64,000 bases of DNA from Streptomyces fuscichromogenes (GTDB lineage: Bacteria > Actinomycetota > Actinomycetes > Streptomycetales > Streptomycetaceae). The stretch covers positions 89,268 through 153,267 of the forward strand of contig NZ_BMML01000012.1 in assembly GCF_014645815.1 (NCBI RefSeq). Direction: 5' to 3'. Each line of letters begins with the position of its first letter. Within the stretch, counting starts at the first letter, position 1. The translations under genes and the position numbers were made by a program. Positions 33,444 to 42,253 of the stretch are shown here, in pieces. A model generated the notes under the pieces. It did not search any database and was not told the origin of the DNA. It was given only the letters and a program-made list of their open reading frames with translations.

Positions 33444-35750
33444 TCAGCCGTCCTTGGCAGGGCGACGGCTGCCCTTCTGCGCCCGCCTGCGCCGACCACC
33501 CCCGGGCACGTCGGACGCGGCGTCGGGCATGCCCGCCGGGGCAGGAGCACCGGGCGGCGCCGCAGGGCCCGACGGCCCCGCGAAGCCCGACGGCCCCGCG
33601 AAGCCCGACGGCGCCGTGGGGCCGGGTGCCGGGATGCCGTCGTCCCACGCCTCGTGCGCACCGAACGGGTCGGCGGGGCCGTGCGCGAGCAGCGCCGCCA
33701 GCCCCGGCGTGGCCCGCGCCTTGAAGGCGGCGAGGGCCAGTGTGTCGGAGTCGGACTCGTCGCCGCTGCGCCAGGTGATGGTGCCCGGGAGCATGACGAG
33801 CGAGGTCGTCCCGGACTCCCCGCCGGCCGGCCGCAGCTGGACCCGGATGCCGTGCCGGTCGGCGAGCCTGCCCACCACGAACAGGCCCATGTACTGGTAG
33901 ACGTCGGCGTCGGCGGTCGGCGGATTCGCCAGCTTGTGGTTGATCAGCGCGAAGTCCTCGGGCACCAGACCGATGCCCTTGTCATGGATCTCGACCATGA
34001 TCCGGGTGTCCGGCAGCCGGGTCGCCGTGACCCGGACCGCCGAGCGCGGGGAGGAGAACGAGGTGGCGTTCTCCAGGAGCTCGGCGAGCAGATGCACCAG
34101 GTCGGTGACGGCGCGGCCGTGGATCTCGGCCTCCGGGATGCCCTCCAGCTCGATCCGCTCGTACTGCTCCACCTCGGAGGCCGCCGCCCGGATGACGTCG
34201 ACCAGCGGGAGCGGGTGGTCCCACTGCTGGGTGGGCCGCTCGCCGCCGAGCACCAGCAGGTTCTCGCCGTTGCGGCGCACCCGCGTGGCCAGGTGGTCCA
34301 GCTTGAACAGGTTCGAGAGCTGGTCGGGGTCCGCCTCGCGCTCCTCCAGGTCGGTGATCAGGGCGAGCTGGCGTTCGATCAGCGACTGGTTGCGGCGGGA
34401 GAGGTTGGTGAAGATCGTGTTGACGTTGCCGCGCAGCGAGGCCTGCTCGGCGGCCAGCCGGACCGCCTCCCGGTGCACATGGTCGAAGGCGCGGGCCACC
34501 TCGCCGATCTCGTCGGTGGTGGTGATCGGGATCGGCGCGACCCTGGTGTCCACCTGGCCGGGCACGGCCTGCGACAACTGGGTGATCACCGCCGGCAGCC
34601 GCTGCTCGGCGATCTCCATCGCCGAGGCGCTCAGCCTGCGCATGCCCCGGCTCATCGAGCGCGCCACCCAGGCCGCGAGCAGGAAGGCCACGAGCACGGC
34701 GCCGAGCGCGACGGAACCGTTGATGATCGCGTCCCGTCGGGCGTCGGCGGCGATGCTCCGGGCACTGGCCAGAGCGGTGTCGGTCAGATGGACCTCGATA
34801 CTCCGGTAGGCGTCGAAGGAGAGCGCGGACGCCGCGAAGAACGACTCGGGCGTGATGCCCTGGGCGGCCAGCTGCTCGGTCGGGGTGCCGGCCGCGATCG
34901 CCTTGAGCATCTTCGTCAGGGTCGGGGGTGCCACGAAGGTCTGTCCGGCAGCCTTGGCGTCCTCGGCGGCCTTGGCCGTCTGCTGTTCCCCCTTCTTCTG
35001 CGCGTCCGCCAGCGCCGCCTGCAGCCGGGTCATGTCCCCGGCGGTACCGGCGCCCGCGTACTCCTGGAGGCCGACCTGCTCCAGGTAGACGTAGGAGCTG
35101 AACGAGCCCAGCTGGGTCTGGAGTTCGCCTTCGGCGAGCGCGTCGCGGTCCTCGACCAGCAGGTGCGTGCCGATGGCGCGCACCAGGGACTCGGCCGCCT
35201 GGGTCAGGGAGATGGCGTAGAGGGTGCGCCCGAAGCTCGCCTGGTTGTTGCTGCCGAAGCCCAGTTCGTTCGAGATCTCCATCAGAGGGTGCTGGACGGC
35301 GTGGTAGCTCTCCTCCGTCTGCACCCCCGACACCTTCGACGTGAAGGCGCTGGCCCGCACCGCCGGCAGCTGCTTCTCGCCCGCCCGCACCAGCTCGATC
35401 CGCCGTGCGAGGCCCGCTGTCTTCGGCGCCCGGGCCACCGCCGCGTCGAACGCCTTCGCGTCGGCGTCGGTGACCTTGCGCGCCGCCACCACGACGGGCG
35501 CGTTGCGTTTGCCTTGGAGCAGCGGGATGACCGACACGTCGCGCTCATTGATCGCGTCACTGGCGTAGGCGTTCGCCGCCTGCACCAACTCCGCCACGCG
35601 CACCGCGTCGTTGGCGTCCTGGAGCGTGTCGATCGAGTTCTTCACCCGAACACCGCCGAGGCCGAGGGCCACGAGCACGGGGATGAGCAGAATGGCCTGG
35701 AGGCGTCTTGCGACGCGCCAATTGCCGGTCAGTGGTCTGGACTTGGACAA
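33444..35750 (-). CDS. Nitrate/nitrite-sensor-type histidine kinase (CvnA-like), unlinked to a conservon
   Basis: The 768-aa protein starts at a TTG (35750) with GGGAC upstream; no in-frame ATG fits. An N-terminal membrane helix (LQAILLIPVLVALGLGGV) leads into an extracellular helical NIT sensor of about 270 residues, a second membrane helix, a HAMP-like linker (RGMRRLSASAMEIAEQRLP) and an ATPase domain (LLAELLENATSFSSP, VEIHDKGIGL). No classical phospho-His box is clear (NLSRRNQSLIERQLALITDLE stands in its place), as in CvnA proteins. The last 100 residues are Gly/Pro/Ala-rich with repeated GPSGFA. The usual cvnB-C-D genes do not follow. Confidence 0.87.
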   Translation of the reverse strand: MSKSRPLTGNWRVARRLQAILLIPVLVALGLGGVRVKNSIDTLQDANDAVRVAELVQAANAYASDAINERDVSVIPLLQGKRNAPVVVAARKVTDADAKAFDAAVARAPKTAGLARRIELVRAGEKQLPAVRASAFTSKVSGVQTEESYHAVQHPLMEISNELGFGSNNQASFGRTLYAISLTQAAESLVRAIGTHLLVEDRDALAEGELQTQLGSFSSYVYLEQVGLQEYAGAGTAGDMTRLQAALADAQKKGEQQTAKAAEDAKAAGQTFVAPPTLTKMLKAIAAGTPTEQLAAQGITPESFFAASALSFDAYRSIEVHLTDTALASARSIAADARRDAIINGSVALGAVLVAFLLAAWVARSMSRGMRRLSASAMEIAEQRLPAVITQLSQAVPGQVDTRVAPIPITTTDEIGEVARAFDHVHREAVRLAAEQASLRGNVNTIFTNLSRRNQSLIERQLALITDLEEREADPDQLSNLFKLDHLATRVRRNGENLLVLGGERPTQQWDHPLPLVDVIRAAASEVEQYERIELEGIPEAEIHGRAVTDLVHLLAELLENATSFSSPRSAVRVTATRLPDTRIMVEIHDKGIGLVPEDFALINHKLANPPTADADVYQYMGLFVVGRLADRHGIRVQLRPAGGESGTTSLVMLPGTITWRSGDESDSDTLALAAFKARATPGLAALLAHGPADPFGAHEAWDDGIPAPGPTAPSGFAGPSGFAGPSGPAAPPGAPAPAGMPDAASDVPGGGRRRRAQKGSRRPAKDG

Positions 35751-35893
35751 GATCGTCCCATTTCACAACAGGGATGGCGTGCAGGGCTGTGCGTAGCCCG
35801 ACGTTATGTGGCCAAGTTCTAACACCCAGCGATCGCTATCGGCCGGTGTTTGGGTGAAGCGGTTTCTCTAAAATGGTACAAAGCTCAATCAAA

Positions 35894-35965
35894 ACCATCG
35901 ATGGTCAACGCACGGATGCGGGGGCAGGTGGCCTGGACCGTTCGGTCCGTTCGATGGGACGAACG
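35894..35965. repeat. Cluster of inverted repeats between peptidase E and the CvnA-like kinase gene
   Basis: ACCATCGATGGT (35894-35905) is a perfect 12-bp palindrome. GGACCG-TT-CGGTCC (35935-35948) and CGTTCG-ATGGGA-CGAACG (35948-35965) are two adjoining hairpins. They lie downstream of the peptidase E gene and upstream of the kinase gene on the same strand, so they may be its terminator and a promoter operator. Confidence 0.45.
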
Positions 35966-36036
35966 GGCAGCCCATTTCCCCGGCATGGCGGACCGTCGGC
36001 GGCGAGGCACGGTCCGGACGGTCAGGTCGGGGCACT

Positions 36037-36744
36037 TCATCGAGCAGGACGTCGTCCGCGTCTCCCGCCGGGGCGTGGCGATGGCGGGTTGAGCAGCTTC
36101 CAGTACCCCTCGGAGACGACCTCGACGCCGCCGTCGGTCACCTTGACGGCGGTCTGCGCGTCGGTGGCGTACGCCGGACCGCCTATCTCGGCGGCCCATC
36201 GTTCCGCCTCGGCCATCGTGTTGTCCGGACTGCCGAGGTGCGGGAAAAGGGAGAAGTCGACTACTCCCAGGGCGCTGTCGTCGCCGGTGGGCGGCTTCCA
36301 GCCGACGAAGAACCTCCCGACCCGGGGTGTCAGCACCATGCTCCCGGCACTGAGCCCCACGTAGACCGTGTCGCGCAGCGACGGGAAGAGGTCGGCCAGG
36401 CCCGACTCCCGCATCCAGTGGCACAGGTACAGCGCGTCGCCGCCGTTCACCAGCAGGGCGTCCGCCTCTCGGACCCAGGAGACCCAGCGTTCCCTGTCGA
36501 TGCCGGGCAGTGCGGTGAGCTCCAGCATGCCCACCGACTTCCACCCCAACCCGGTCATGGGACTGGGGGACCGTCCGCTGCTGAAACGCCATGGCCCGCC
36601 CGGATCCCCGTACGGGCCCCCGTATCCCGCGGTCGGGATGCAGAGGGCGCCGGCCTCGGCGATCGGCTTGCCCAGGAGGTCGACCAGCGCCGCCAGGATG
36701 CTCGCGTTCCTGACACCGGAATCGGTAAGGAGAAGCTTCACCAC
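36037..36744 (-). CDS. Peptidase E-like (family S51) protein
   Basis: The 235-aa protein has the class I glutamine-amidotransferase-like fold of peptidase S51 enzymes, which hydrolyse Asp-X dipeptides. The nucleophile elbow is YVGLSAGSMVLTP with Ser at about residue 133. DALLVNGGDALYLCHWM is the family's glycine-rich loop, and the later His/Asp partners lie in the second half. Two tandem GTG codons (36744, 36741) can start it. The C-terminus is an unusual Arg/Pro-rich tail (PRPGGRRGRRPAR). Confidence 0.8.
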   Translation of the reverse strand: MVKLLLTDSGVRNASILAALVDLLGKPIAEAGALCIPTAGYGGPYGDPGGPWRFSSGRSPSPMTGLGWKSVGMLELTALPGIDRERWVSWVREADALLVNGGDALYLCHWMRESGLADLFPSLRDTVYVGLSAGSMVLTPRVGRFFVGWKPPTGDDSALGVVDFSLFPHLGSPDNTMAEAERWAAEIGGPAYATDAQTAVKVTDGGVEVVSEGYWKLLNPPSPRPGGRRGRRPAR

Positions 36745-36853
36745 ACCCCCGCGCTGATTGCGTACGGGACGACGTTACTGCTCCGTGGCGCTGTTTGGCC
36801 GATCGATGCGCTGCCGTGCCGACGGGACCGGTGAGTCGGCGATCTGCGGTGGC

Positions 36854-37226
36854 TCAGGCGGCGGCCGGGCGGTCGGCCAGGGCGGTGCGCCCCGCGAGGA
36901 AGACCGCGGCCCGCGTCGCGATGCGCGCCCCGTGGTGTTCGGCCGTGGCGATGTCCGAGCCGTATGCGGTGCTGGGCGGCGAAAGCGGCCAGGAAGGCCG
37001 GCGTGTTCGACTTGCCGCCGCTCCTGGAGGCCGAGTTCGTGAAGCCGCCCGCGATCTTGTCGGCCCATGCGCCGCCCATGTAGGTGGGGGTCCCGAAGAT
37101 CACGGCGTCGGTGCTGTCGAGTTCGCTCCACTGCTCGCCGGTGATGGTGCTGACCGGGATGAACGCGACGCGCGCACCGGCTTTCTCGGCACCGCGCCGG
37201 ACCGCCTCCGCGAGGACGGCGGTGTG
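36854..37226 (-). pseudogene. Decayed flavodoxin/NADPH-quinone-reductase-like gene
   Basis: One minus-strand frame reads HTAVLAEAVRRGAEKAGARV, VSTITGEQWSELDSTDAVIF, GTPTYMGG and AWADKIAGGFTNSASRSGGK, which match WrbA-like flavodoxins. The first beta strand and flavin phosphate loop are missing at the N-terminus, the segment between TYMGG and ADKIAGGF is shortened, and after FAAQH the frame changes. The C-terminal piece TAEHHGARIATRAAVF is read in another frame and ends at 36854. Several deletions are needed, so the gene is dead. Confidence 0.7.
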
Positions 37227-37362
37227 CCTCGACGGCTGAGATGTGGTTTCCGAAGGAGACCAACCCCCTGATGGAGTCCGAGTGTGTGAGGGAGTTCGCA
37301 CAGGTGGGGGCGTCGGCGCCGCCGCCGGCACGCGCAAGGCGGTCGTCCTGTCGGGGAGGGCG

Positions 37363-37731
37363 TCAGTCCTCCTGGCCGGTGGCCTGGCGGCGGTCGTAGG
37401 CGGCGCGCGCTTCGTGCACCGTGGCGGCCCGCTTCTCGGTCCAGGCGCACAGCGCCCTGGTCTCCTCGGCGATCTCGCTGCCGAGTTCGGTGAGCCGGTA
37501 CTGCACCAGCGGCGGGGTCATCCTGGGGTCGACGGTGCGCAGGACGAGGCCGTCCCGTTCGAGCGTGCGCAGGGTCCGGGAGAGCAACTTGCGGCTGATG
37601 CCGCCAAGCGTCCGCTGCAGCTCGGAGTAACGCTGGACGCCGGCCTCGCGAAGGCCCGCCAGCATGAGCAGAAAATTCCGTACCATACCTTTAAACGAGG
37701 TTATCTCCCCATCAGATACATGGTCTCCCAT
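37363..37731 (-). CDS. HxlR-type winged-helix regulator, short N-terminus
   Basis: The core YSELQRTLGGISRKLLSRTL with TLERDGLVLRTVDPRMTPPLVQYRLTELG is a clear HxlR (MarR-like) DNA-binding domain. The first helix, usually containing a Cys and GGKW, is replaced by MGDHVSDGEITSFKGMVRNF. That stretch is read from AT-rich DNA with rare codons (ATA, TTT, AAA), so the gene may be truncated or inactive. It begins 8 bp after the monooxygenase stop on the same strand. HxlR genes often regulate an adjacent flavodoxin-type oxidoreductase, and the remnant of one lies just downstream. Confidence 0.65.
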   Translation of the reverse strand: MGDHVSDGEITSFKGMVRNFLLMLAGLREAGVQRYSELQRTLGGISRKLLSRTLRTLERDGLVLRTVDPRMTPPLVQYRLTELGSEIAEETRALCAWTEKRAATVHEARAAYDRRQATGQED

Positions 37732-37739
37732 CGATACCG

Positions 37740-39488
37740 TCAGCCGTGCCCCAGGATCCGGCGCAGCGCCTCGCCCAGCAGCTCCGTCGCGTTCTCGGCG
37801 GCTGCCCGGTGCCGGAAGGCGACGTACCCGTCCGGCCGTACCAGCAGCGCGCCCGTGTCGGACACCTCGCTCAGCCGGGCCCAGTCGCCGTACGGGTCCT
37901 CGTACTCCTGGCCGGGGCCGATGACGACCGTGGCGATGTCGAGGTCCTGGGCGGCCGCCGCCCGCACCCAGCCCGCGCCGCCGATGCCGGTGAGCAGGGT
38001 GAACCGGCCCTTGCCGACGGTGTCCAGGGTGGACAGGGTGCGGGTGCCCGACGTGATCCAGGCGTGCGGGACCTTGGCGCCCGGGCGGGAGCTGGGCTGG
38101 TGGTACAGCTCCGGGTCACGGGCGAAACCCGGGTCGGGGGTGCCGTCGGCGACCACTGCGGTGGAACTCCCGGCGGAGTAGCGCTGGTTGAGGTCGACGC
38201 CGTGCGCGTTGAACTCGTACGCCTTGTGGGCGATCGCGTCCCGCAGCCGGGCCCGCTGCCTCTCGGCCGCCTCGGTGGGCTCCTTGCGGGCCGCGATGTT
38301 GGCCCAGAGCTGCTCGGGAGTCTGCGGGGCGAGACCGTCGAGCGCCTCGAAGACCGGGGCCGTCTCGCCGATCGACTTGTTGGCGCGGGTGACGATCTGC
38401 CGTCCCACGGGCGCGCGTTCGGCGGTGTAGGTGTCCAGAAGGCTCGGACCGGCGGTGCCGTCGAGGACCAGCTTCAGCTTCCAGGCCAGGTTGTAGGAGT
38501 CCTGGATGGAGGTGTTCGAGCCGAGCCCGTTGGACGGCGGGTGCCGGTGCACGGCGTCACCGGCACAGAAGACCCGGCCGTCGGAGTACGTCTCGGCGTA
38601 CATCTCGTTCACCGTCCACGCCGAGGACGACCTGACGGTCACCGGGATGTCGTCGTCGCCGACCAGCCGGCGGACGACCGACTCCGCGTACTCGGTGGTC
38701 AGGTCGGGGGCGCCCGCCGTGACGTCGTACCCCCACACGATCAGCCACTCCGTCCAGGGGCGCACGCAGCGCACCAGGCCCGCGCCGATGCCGCCGACGG
38801 TCGCGCCGGGGGCCAGCACCCAGTAGAGGGTGGACGGGCGGTGGGCGGTGTACCTGCTCAGGTCGGCGTCGAAGACGATGTTGATGCTGCCGGCCACGCC
38901 CATCTGACCGCCCATCGGCAGTCCGGCGTGCTCGGCCACCTTCGAACGCCCGCCGTCCGCGCCGATGAGGTACTTCGCGCGGATGGTGTACTCGTCGCCG
39001 CGCACCCGGTCCTCGACGGTGACGGTCACCCCGTCCGCGTCCTGCGTGAACGACTTGTAGACGGTGCTGTAGCGGAAGAGGGTGCCGCGGGCGATGGCGG
39101 CGTCCACCAGGACCGGCTCCATGAGGTGCTGTGGAATGTCACACATCACCGTAGGGCTCGCCAACTCGTGCGCGGCCTGCACCAGCGGCTCGTTCCCCCA
39201 GGACCGCACCCGCCCCAACTCCTCGCCGGCCAGGCTGGTGCAGAAGGTGGTGTTCCCCATCAGACGCTGCGGGGTGGCCCGGGCGAGCGCCTCCTGTTCG
39301 ACCCCGAGGTCGCGCAGCACCTCCATCGTGCGCTGGTTGGTGATGTGGGCGCGCGGGGTGTCCGCGAGACGCGCACCGCGGGTGACGACCATGTTCGGTA
39401 CGCCGTAGGTGCTCAGGGCCAGGGCGGCCGAGGCGCCCGCGGGGCCGCTGCCCACGATCAGGACATCGGTCACGACATCGGTGTGCAC
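37740..39488 (-). CDS. FAD-dependent aromatic monooxygenase (phenol 2-monooxygenase type)
   Basis: The 582-aa flavoprotein has the dinucleotide motif VLIVGSGPAGASAALAL at residues 9-25, the YLIGADGGRSKVAEHAG motif at about 175, and the second FAD motif GRVFCAGDAVHRHPPSNGLG at about 310. The C-terminal thioredoxin-like domain (from about residue 450) is that of phenol/chlorophenol hydroxylases. It would add one oxygen atom to an aromatic ring using NAD(P)H. It starts at a GTG with GGAG upstream and is divergent from an AcoR-like regulator, with a palindromic operator between them. Confidence 0.9.
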   Translation of the reverse strand: MHTDVVTDVLIVGSGPAGASAALALSTYGVPNMVVTRGARLADTPRAHITNQRTMEVLRDLGVEQEALARATPQRLMGNTTFCTSLAGEELGRVRSWGNEPLVQAAHELASPTVMCDIPQHLMEPVLVDAAIARGTLFRYSTVYKSFTQDADGVTVTVEDRVRGDEYTIRAKYLIGADGGRSKVAEHAGLPMGGQMGVAGSINIVFDADLSRYTAHRPSTLYWVLAPGATVGGIGAGLVRCVRPWTEWLIVWGYDVTAGAPDLTTEYAESVVRRLVGDDDIPVTVRSSSAWTVNEMYAETYSDGRVFCAGDAVHRHPPSNGLGSNTSIQDSYNLAWKLKLVLDGTAGPSLLDTYTAERAPVGRQIVTRANKSIGETAPVFEALDGLAPQTPEQLWANIAARKEPTEAAERQRARLRDAIAHKAYEFNAHGVDLNQRYSAGSSTAVVADGTPDPGFARDPELYHQPSSRPGAKVPHAWITSGTRTLSTLDTVGKGRFTLLTGIGGAGWVRAAAAQDLDIATVVIGPGQEYEDPYGDWARLSEVSDTGALLVRPDGYVAFRHRAAAENATELLGEALRRILGHG

Positions 39489-39556
39489 GGGGAACGCTCC
39501 GGAGGGGGAAGGACGGAAACCGACCGTCCGAGATCATGAATCGCGCCGGACGGCCG

Positions 39557-39579
39557 TGGGTGTCTCAATCCGAGACACC
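39557..39579. promoter_or_regulatory. Palindromic operator between the monooxygenase and the AcoR-like regulator
   Basis: GGGTGTCTC (39557-39565) and GAGACACCC (39571-39579) are perfect 9-bp arms around a 5-bp spacer (AATCC). It is in the 165-bp divergent intergenic region and is the only strong palindrome there, so it is the likely binding site of the divergently encoded regulator. Confidence 0.7.
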
Positions 39580-39653
39580 CGGTGCACGGCCGAACCGGGC
39601 GAGGCACATCAGTCGTTGCTCCTTCAACTGTTCGCGGTACGGTGAGGGGCGCC

Positions 39654-41378
39654 ATGACCACCGCAGAGCATCCCTCCCCGGCCGGCCGGCAGTCCTCGGG
39701 CCGCCCCGCGCTCGGCCAACTGCGCCGGGCCCGCGCTCGCTTCCTCGCCGGGTACCCGCTGTCGGCGGACGTGCCGGACGAGGTCGCGGCCGCCTGGCGG
39801 CGCGCCCGTTTCCACGGCGTACGGCACGACTCCGCGGCCCCCTTCGAAGGCGGCGCCCGGCGCTCGCCCGACCCCGCGCTGCTGGCGGCGGCCCGGCCGG
39901 TCCTGGAGCGACTCGGCCCGGTACTCGACCACGAGCGCGTCACCCTCCTGCTCACCGACGCCCGGCTCCGCGTGCTCTGGTCCGCCGGGCACGCCCCGCG
40001 GGAGACGCTCTGCGCCGACCTCTCCGAGCAGAGCGTCGGCCCCAACAGCGCTGCCCTCGCCCTGCGCACCGGCCACCGCGCCGAGCTGCACGGCCCCGAG
40101 CACTTCCTCGACGTGTGGCAGGAGATCTCCGCGGTGAGCGTGCCGCTGCGGGCCCCCGGCGACGACAGGCCGGTCGGCACGGTCACCGTGGCGTCGGCCC
40201 TGTGCGGCGGCTGCGCACCGCACCCGCAGGCGGCCCTGGCCGAGGCGACGGCCGCGGGGGTGGAGGCGGAACTGCGGGCGCGCGCCAGTCCGCCGGAGCG
40301 GGCCCTGCTGGACGCCTACCTCACGGCGTGCGAGGGTCCGGACCGGCCGGTGGTGGCGTTCGCCGGCCACAGCAGACTGGTGAGCGAGGCCGCGGGCAGG
40401 CTGCTGTCGCCCCGGGACATCGAGGACCTGGAACGCGCCGCGCACACCGCGCTGCGCGAGGACACGACCGGCGCCCGGCTCCCGTACGGCGCCGCGCTCC
40501 ACGTCGTCCGCCACCTGGGCGAGACCGCAGGCGCCGTCATCTCGCTGGAACCGGCGTCCGGCACGGCCCCCGCCGTTCCCGCCGGACGTCCGCCCACCAC
40601 GCTGGCCGGGCGCTCGGTGCCGTGGCGGCACGCCACCGAGCGCGCCGCCGAACTGGCCGTCACCCGCGCCCCCTTGCTGCTCGTCGGCGAACGCGGCACC
40701 GGAAAGACCTCCCTGGCCCGCGCGTTGCTCGACGGGAGCGAGCCGCTCGTCGTCGACGCGGCCGAAGGCGACGTGCCCGAGGCCCTGCCGGCCGACCCCC
40801 GCGGCTGGCTCGTGCTCCGCCACGCCGAACGCCTGGCACAGCCGGACGTGGCGGCGATCGTCGCCCTGCTCGAAGCCCGGCCCACCGCGACCCTGTTGGT
40901 CACCTACACCCCCGGAGCGCCGCCCGGCCCCTGCCTCCAACGGCTCCTCGACACCCTGGCCGCCCGCTCGGTCACCCTGCCCGCGCTCCGCGAACGCCCC
41001 GAGGACATCGGGGAGTTGCTCACCGCCCTGGCGCCGGCCCCGCAACCCGGGCAGCCCACGCTCACCTGGTCACTCGATGCGCGGCGCGCCCTGGAACGGT
41101 ACCCGTGGCCCGGAAACGTCACTGAACTCGCCCATGTCGTACGGTCGTTGGCGCGGCAGCGCCGGGCGGTGGGCCCGGTCAGACGTACCGAACTGCCCGA
41201 CCCTGTACGCGAGGGACCCGCCGGGCGGCCACTGAGCCCCATGGAACACGCCGAGCGCACCGCGATCCTGGAGGCCCTGCGCCGCCACGGCGGGAACAAG
41301 GCCCGGACGGCCGCCGCCCTGGGCATCGGCCGCGCGACGCTCTACCGCAAGCTGCGCACCTACGGCAGCCACGCGTAG
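39654..41378 (+). CDS. AcoR-like enhancer-binding-type regulator without GAFTGA loop
   Basis: The 574-aa protein has an N-terminal GAF-like sensor (WSAGHAPRETLCADLSEQSVGPNSAALAL, residues about 110-150). It then has an AAA+ remnant with a Walker A (LLLVGERGTGKTSLARALL, about residue 345), and a C-terminal Fis-type helix-turn-helix (ALRRHGGNKARTAAALGIGR). The central domain is short and lacks the GAFTGA loop that contacts sigma-54. Streptomyces has no sigma-54, so this must act by another mode. It is divergent from the aromatic monooxygenase and probably controls it. Confidence 0.87.
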   Translation: MTTAEHPSPAGRQSSGRPALGQLRRARARFLAGYPLSADVPDEVAAAWRRARFHGVRHDSAAPFEGGARRSPDPALLAAARPVLERLGPVLDHERVTLLLTDARLRVLWSAGHAPRETLCADLSEQSVGPNSAALALRTGHRAELHGPEHFLDVWQEISAVSVPLRAPGDDRPVGTVTVASALCGGCAPHPQAALAEATAAGVEAELRARASPPERALLDAYLTACEGPDRPVVAFAGHSRLVSEAAGRLLSPRDIEDLERAAHTALREDTTGARLPYGAALHVVRHLGETAGAVISLEPASGTAPAVPAGRPPTTLAGRSVPWRHATERAAELAVTRAPLLLVGERGTGKTSLARALLDGSEPLVVDAAEGDVPEALPADPRGWLVLRHAERLAQPDVAAIVALLEARPTATLLVTYTPGAPPGPCLQRLLDTLAARSVTLPALRERPEDIGELLTALAPAPQPGQPTLTWSLDARRALERYPWPGNVTELAHVVRSLARQRRAVGPVRRTELPDPVREGPAGRPLSPMEHAERTAILEALRRHGGNKARTAAALGIGRATLYRKLRTYGSHA

Positions 41379-41417
41379 CAACCAGGCCGCCCGCGCCGAG
41401 TGCCCGATACCGGTGCT

Positions 41418-41466
41418 CCGCCTGCCGCCTGCCGCCTGCCGCCTGCCGCCTGCCGCCTGCCGCCCG
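41418..41466 (+). repeat. Tandem 7-bp repeat CCGCCTG, six perfect copies plus one
   Basis: CCGCCTG is repeated without interruption from 41418 to 41459, and a seventh copy is imperfect (CCGCCCG). It lies 40 bp after the AcoR-like gene and just before a monooxygenase remnant. A unit of 7 is not a multiple of three, so length change would shift frame; the repeat is non-coding here. Confidence 0.9.
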
Positions 41467-41523
41467 TGCCGGGGCGACCATGGAGGGACGGAACCGGTCC
41501 GGGTCACCTGCCGGGAGACACCC

Positions 41524-41640
41524 GTGACGCACCCGACCGGTGTCCTGATGGCGGGCGCCGGCCCGGCTGCCGTACGCCGAGGCCGTCGGCATCCAGCCGC
41601 GCACCGGCGAGCTCCGGGACCGGATGGGCCTGGAGGCACC
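41524..41640 (+). pseudogene. Fragment of an FAD-binding monooxygenase gene
   Basis: The fragment starts GTG ACG with GGGAGA upstream and reads THPTGVLMAGAGPAA, an N-terminal FAD-binding motif (usually VLIVGAGPAG). After a +1 shift at about 41567 it continues AEAVGIQPRTGELRDRMGL, the motif that normally lies some 30-40 residues further on. The intervening part is deleted and nothing recognisable follows. Confidence 0.6.
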
Positions 41641-41672
41641 GAGACCGCGCTGGCCGGGACCGCACGGGCCGA

Positions 41673-42167
41673 CTACCGCGAGGCGCTCGGGCGGGGGCCG
41701 CTCCCGGCACTCCAGAGGACGGCCGGCGGTACCACCCGTGCGCACAGTGGCATGCCCCGGGCGTCGGTCAGCCCGAGCCGGCCGACCAGCAGCCCGTTCC
41801 GCGCCGCCGCCTCGGCCACGGCGCCGGGGACGGCGTCGAGCATCAGCTTGGCCCGGCGGAACATCGTGAAGCCGGATCCGGCGGTCACCGTCCCCCAGGA
41901 CAGGTAGACGAACCTGCCACCGGGACCGCCCTGGACATAGGGCCCCGTGAAGTCGACGCCGGCGGCCGAGACCGCCGTCGAGCACGGCAGGGTCCAGGCC
42001 GCGGAGTCGGCGTCGCCGGGCTGCGGGTCGAGCAGCTCGGCGGGGCGGTCGCGGCGCTGCACGGCGACGTGGATGCCGCAGTACCCGGACAGACCGCTGT
42101 CCGCGGGCGCCGGGCAGGTGCGTCCGGGCAGGTCGGTGGCTTCGAGGCGGAGCTCCATGGCGGCCAT
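41673..42167 (-). CDS. DUF5990-family protein
   Basis: The 164-aa protein starts MAAMELRLEATDLPGRTC; the second Met (42158) is an alternative start. The pattern of LEATDLPGR, then HVAVQRRDRPAELLDPQPGDADSA, then FTGPYVQGGPGGRFVYLSWGTV fits the actinobacterial DUF5990 family, whose function is not known to me. It is probably cytoplasmic. It overlaps nothing and is convergent with the monooxygenase remnant. Confidence 0.7.
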   Translation of the reverse strand: MAAMELRLEATDLPGRTCPAPADSGLSGYCGIHVAVQRRDRPAELLDPQPGDADSAAWTLPCSTAVSAAGVDFTGPYVQGGPGGRFVYLSWGTVTAGSGFTMFRRAKLMLDAVPGAVAEAAARNGLLVGRLGLTDARGMPLCARVVPPAVLWSAGSGPRPSASR

Positions 42168-42253
42168 ACGGTCATCATCGCCGATGTGCCGCTCGCCCCC
42201 GTCCGGTCGGCCGGCGGACCGTTCGTGACGTCCGCCGGCCGACCGTGGCGCGG

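Noticed and set aside
36738..37337. Intact flavodoxin gene of 199 codons
   Set aside because: Only the middle matches flavodoxins; both ends are out-of-frame filler, so it is listed as a pseudogene.
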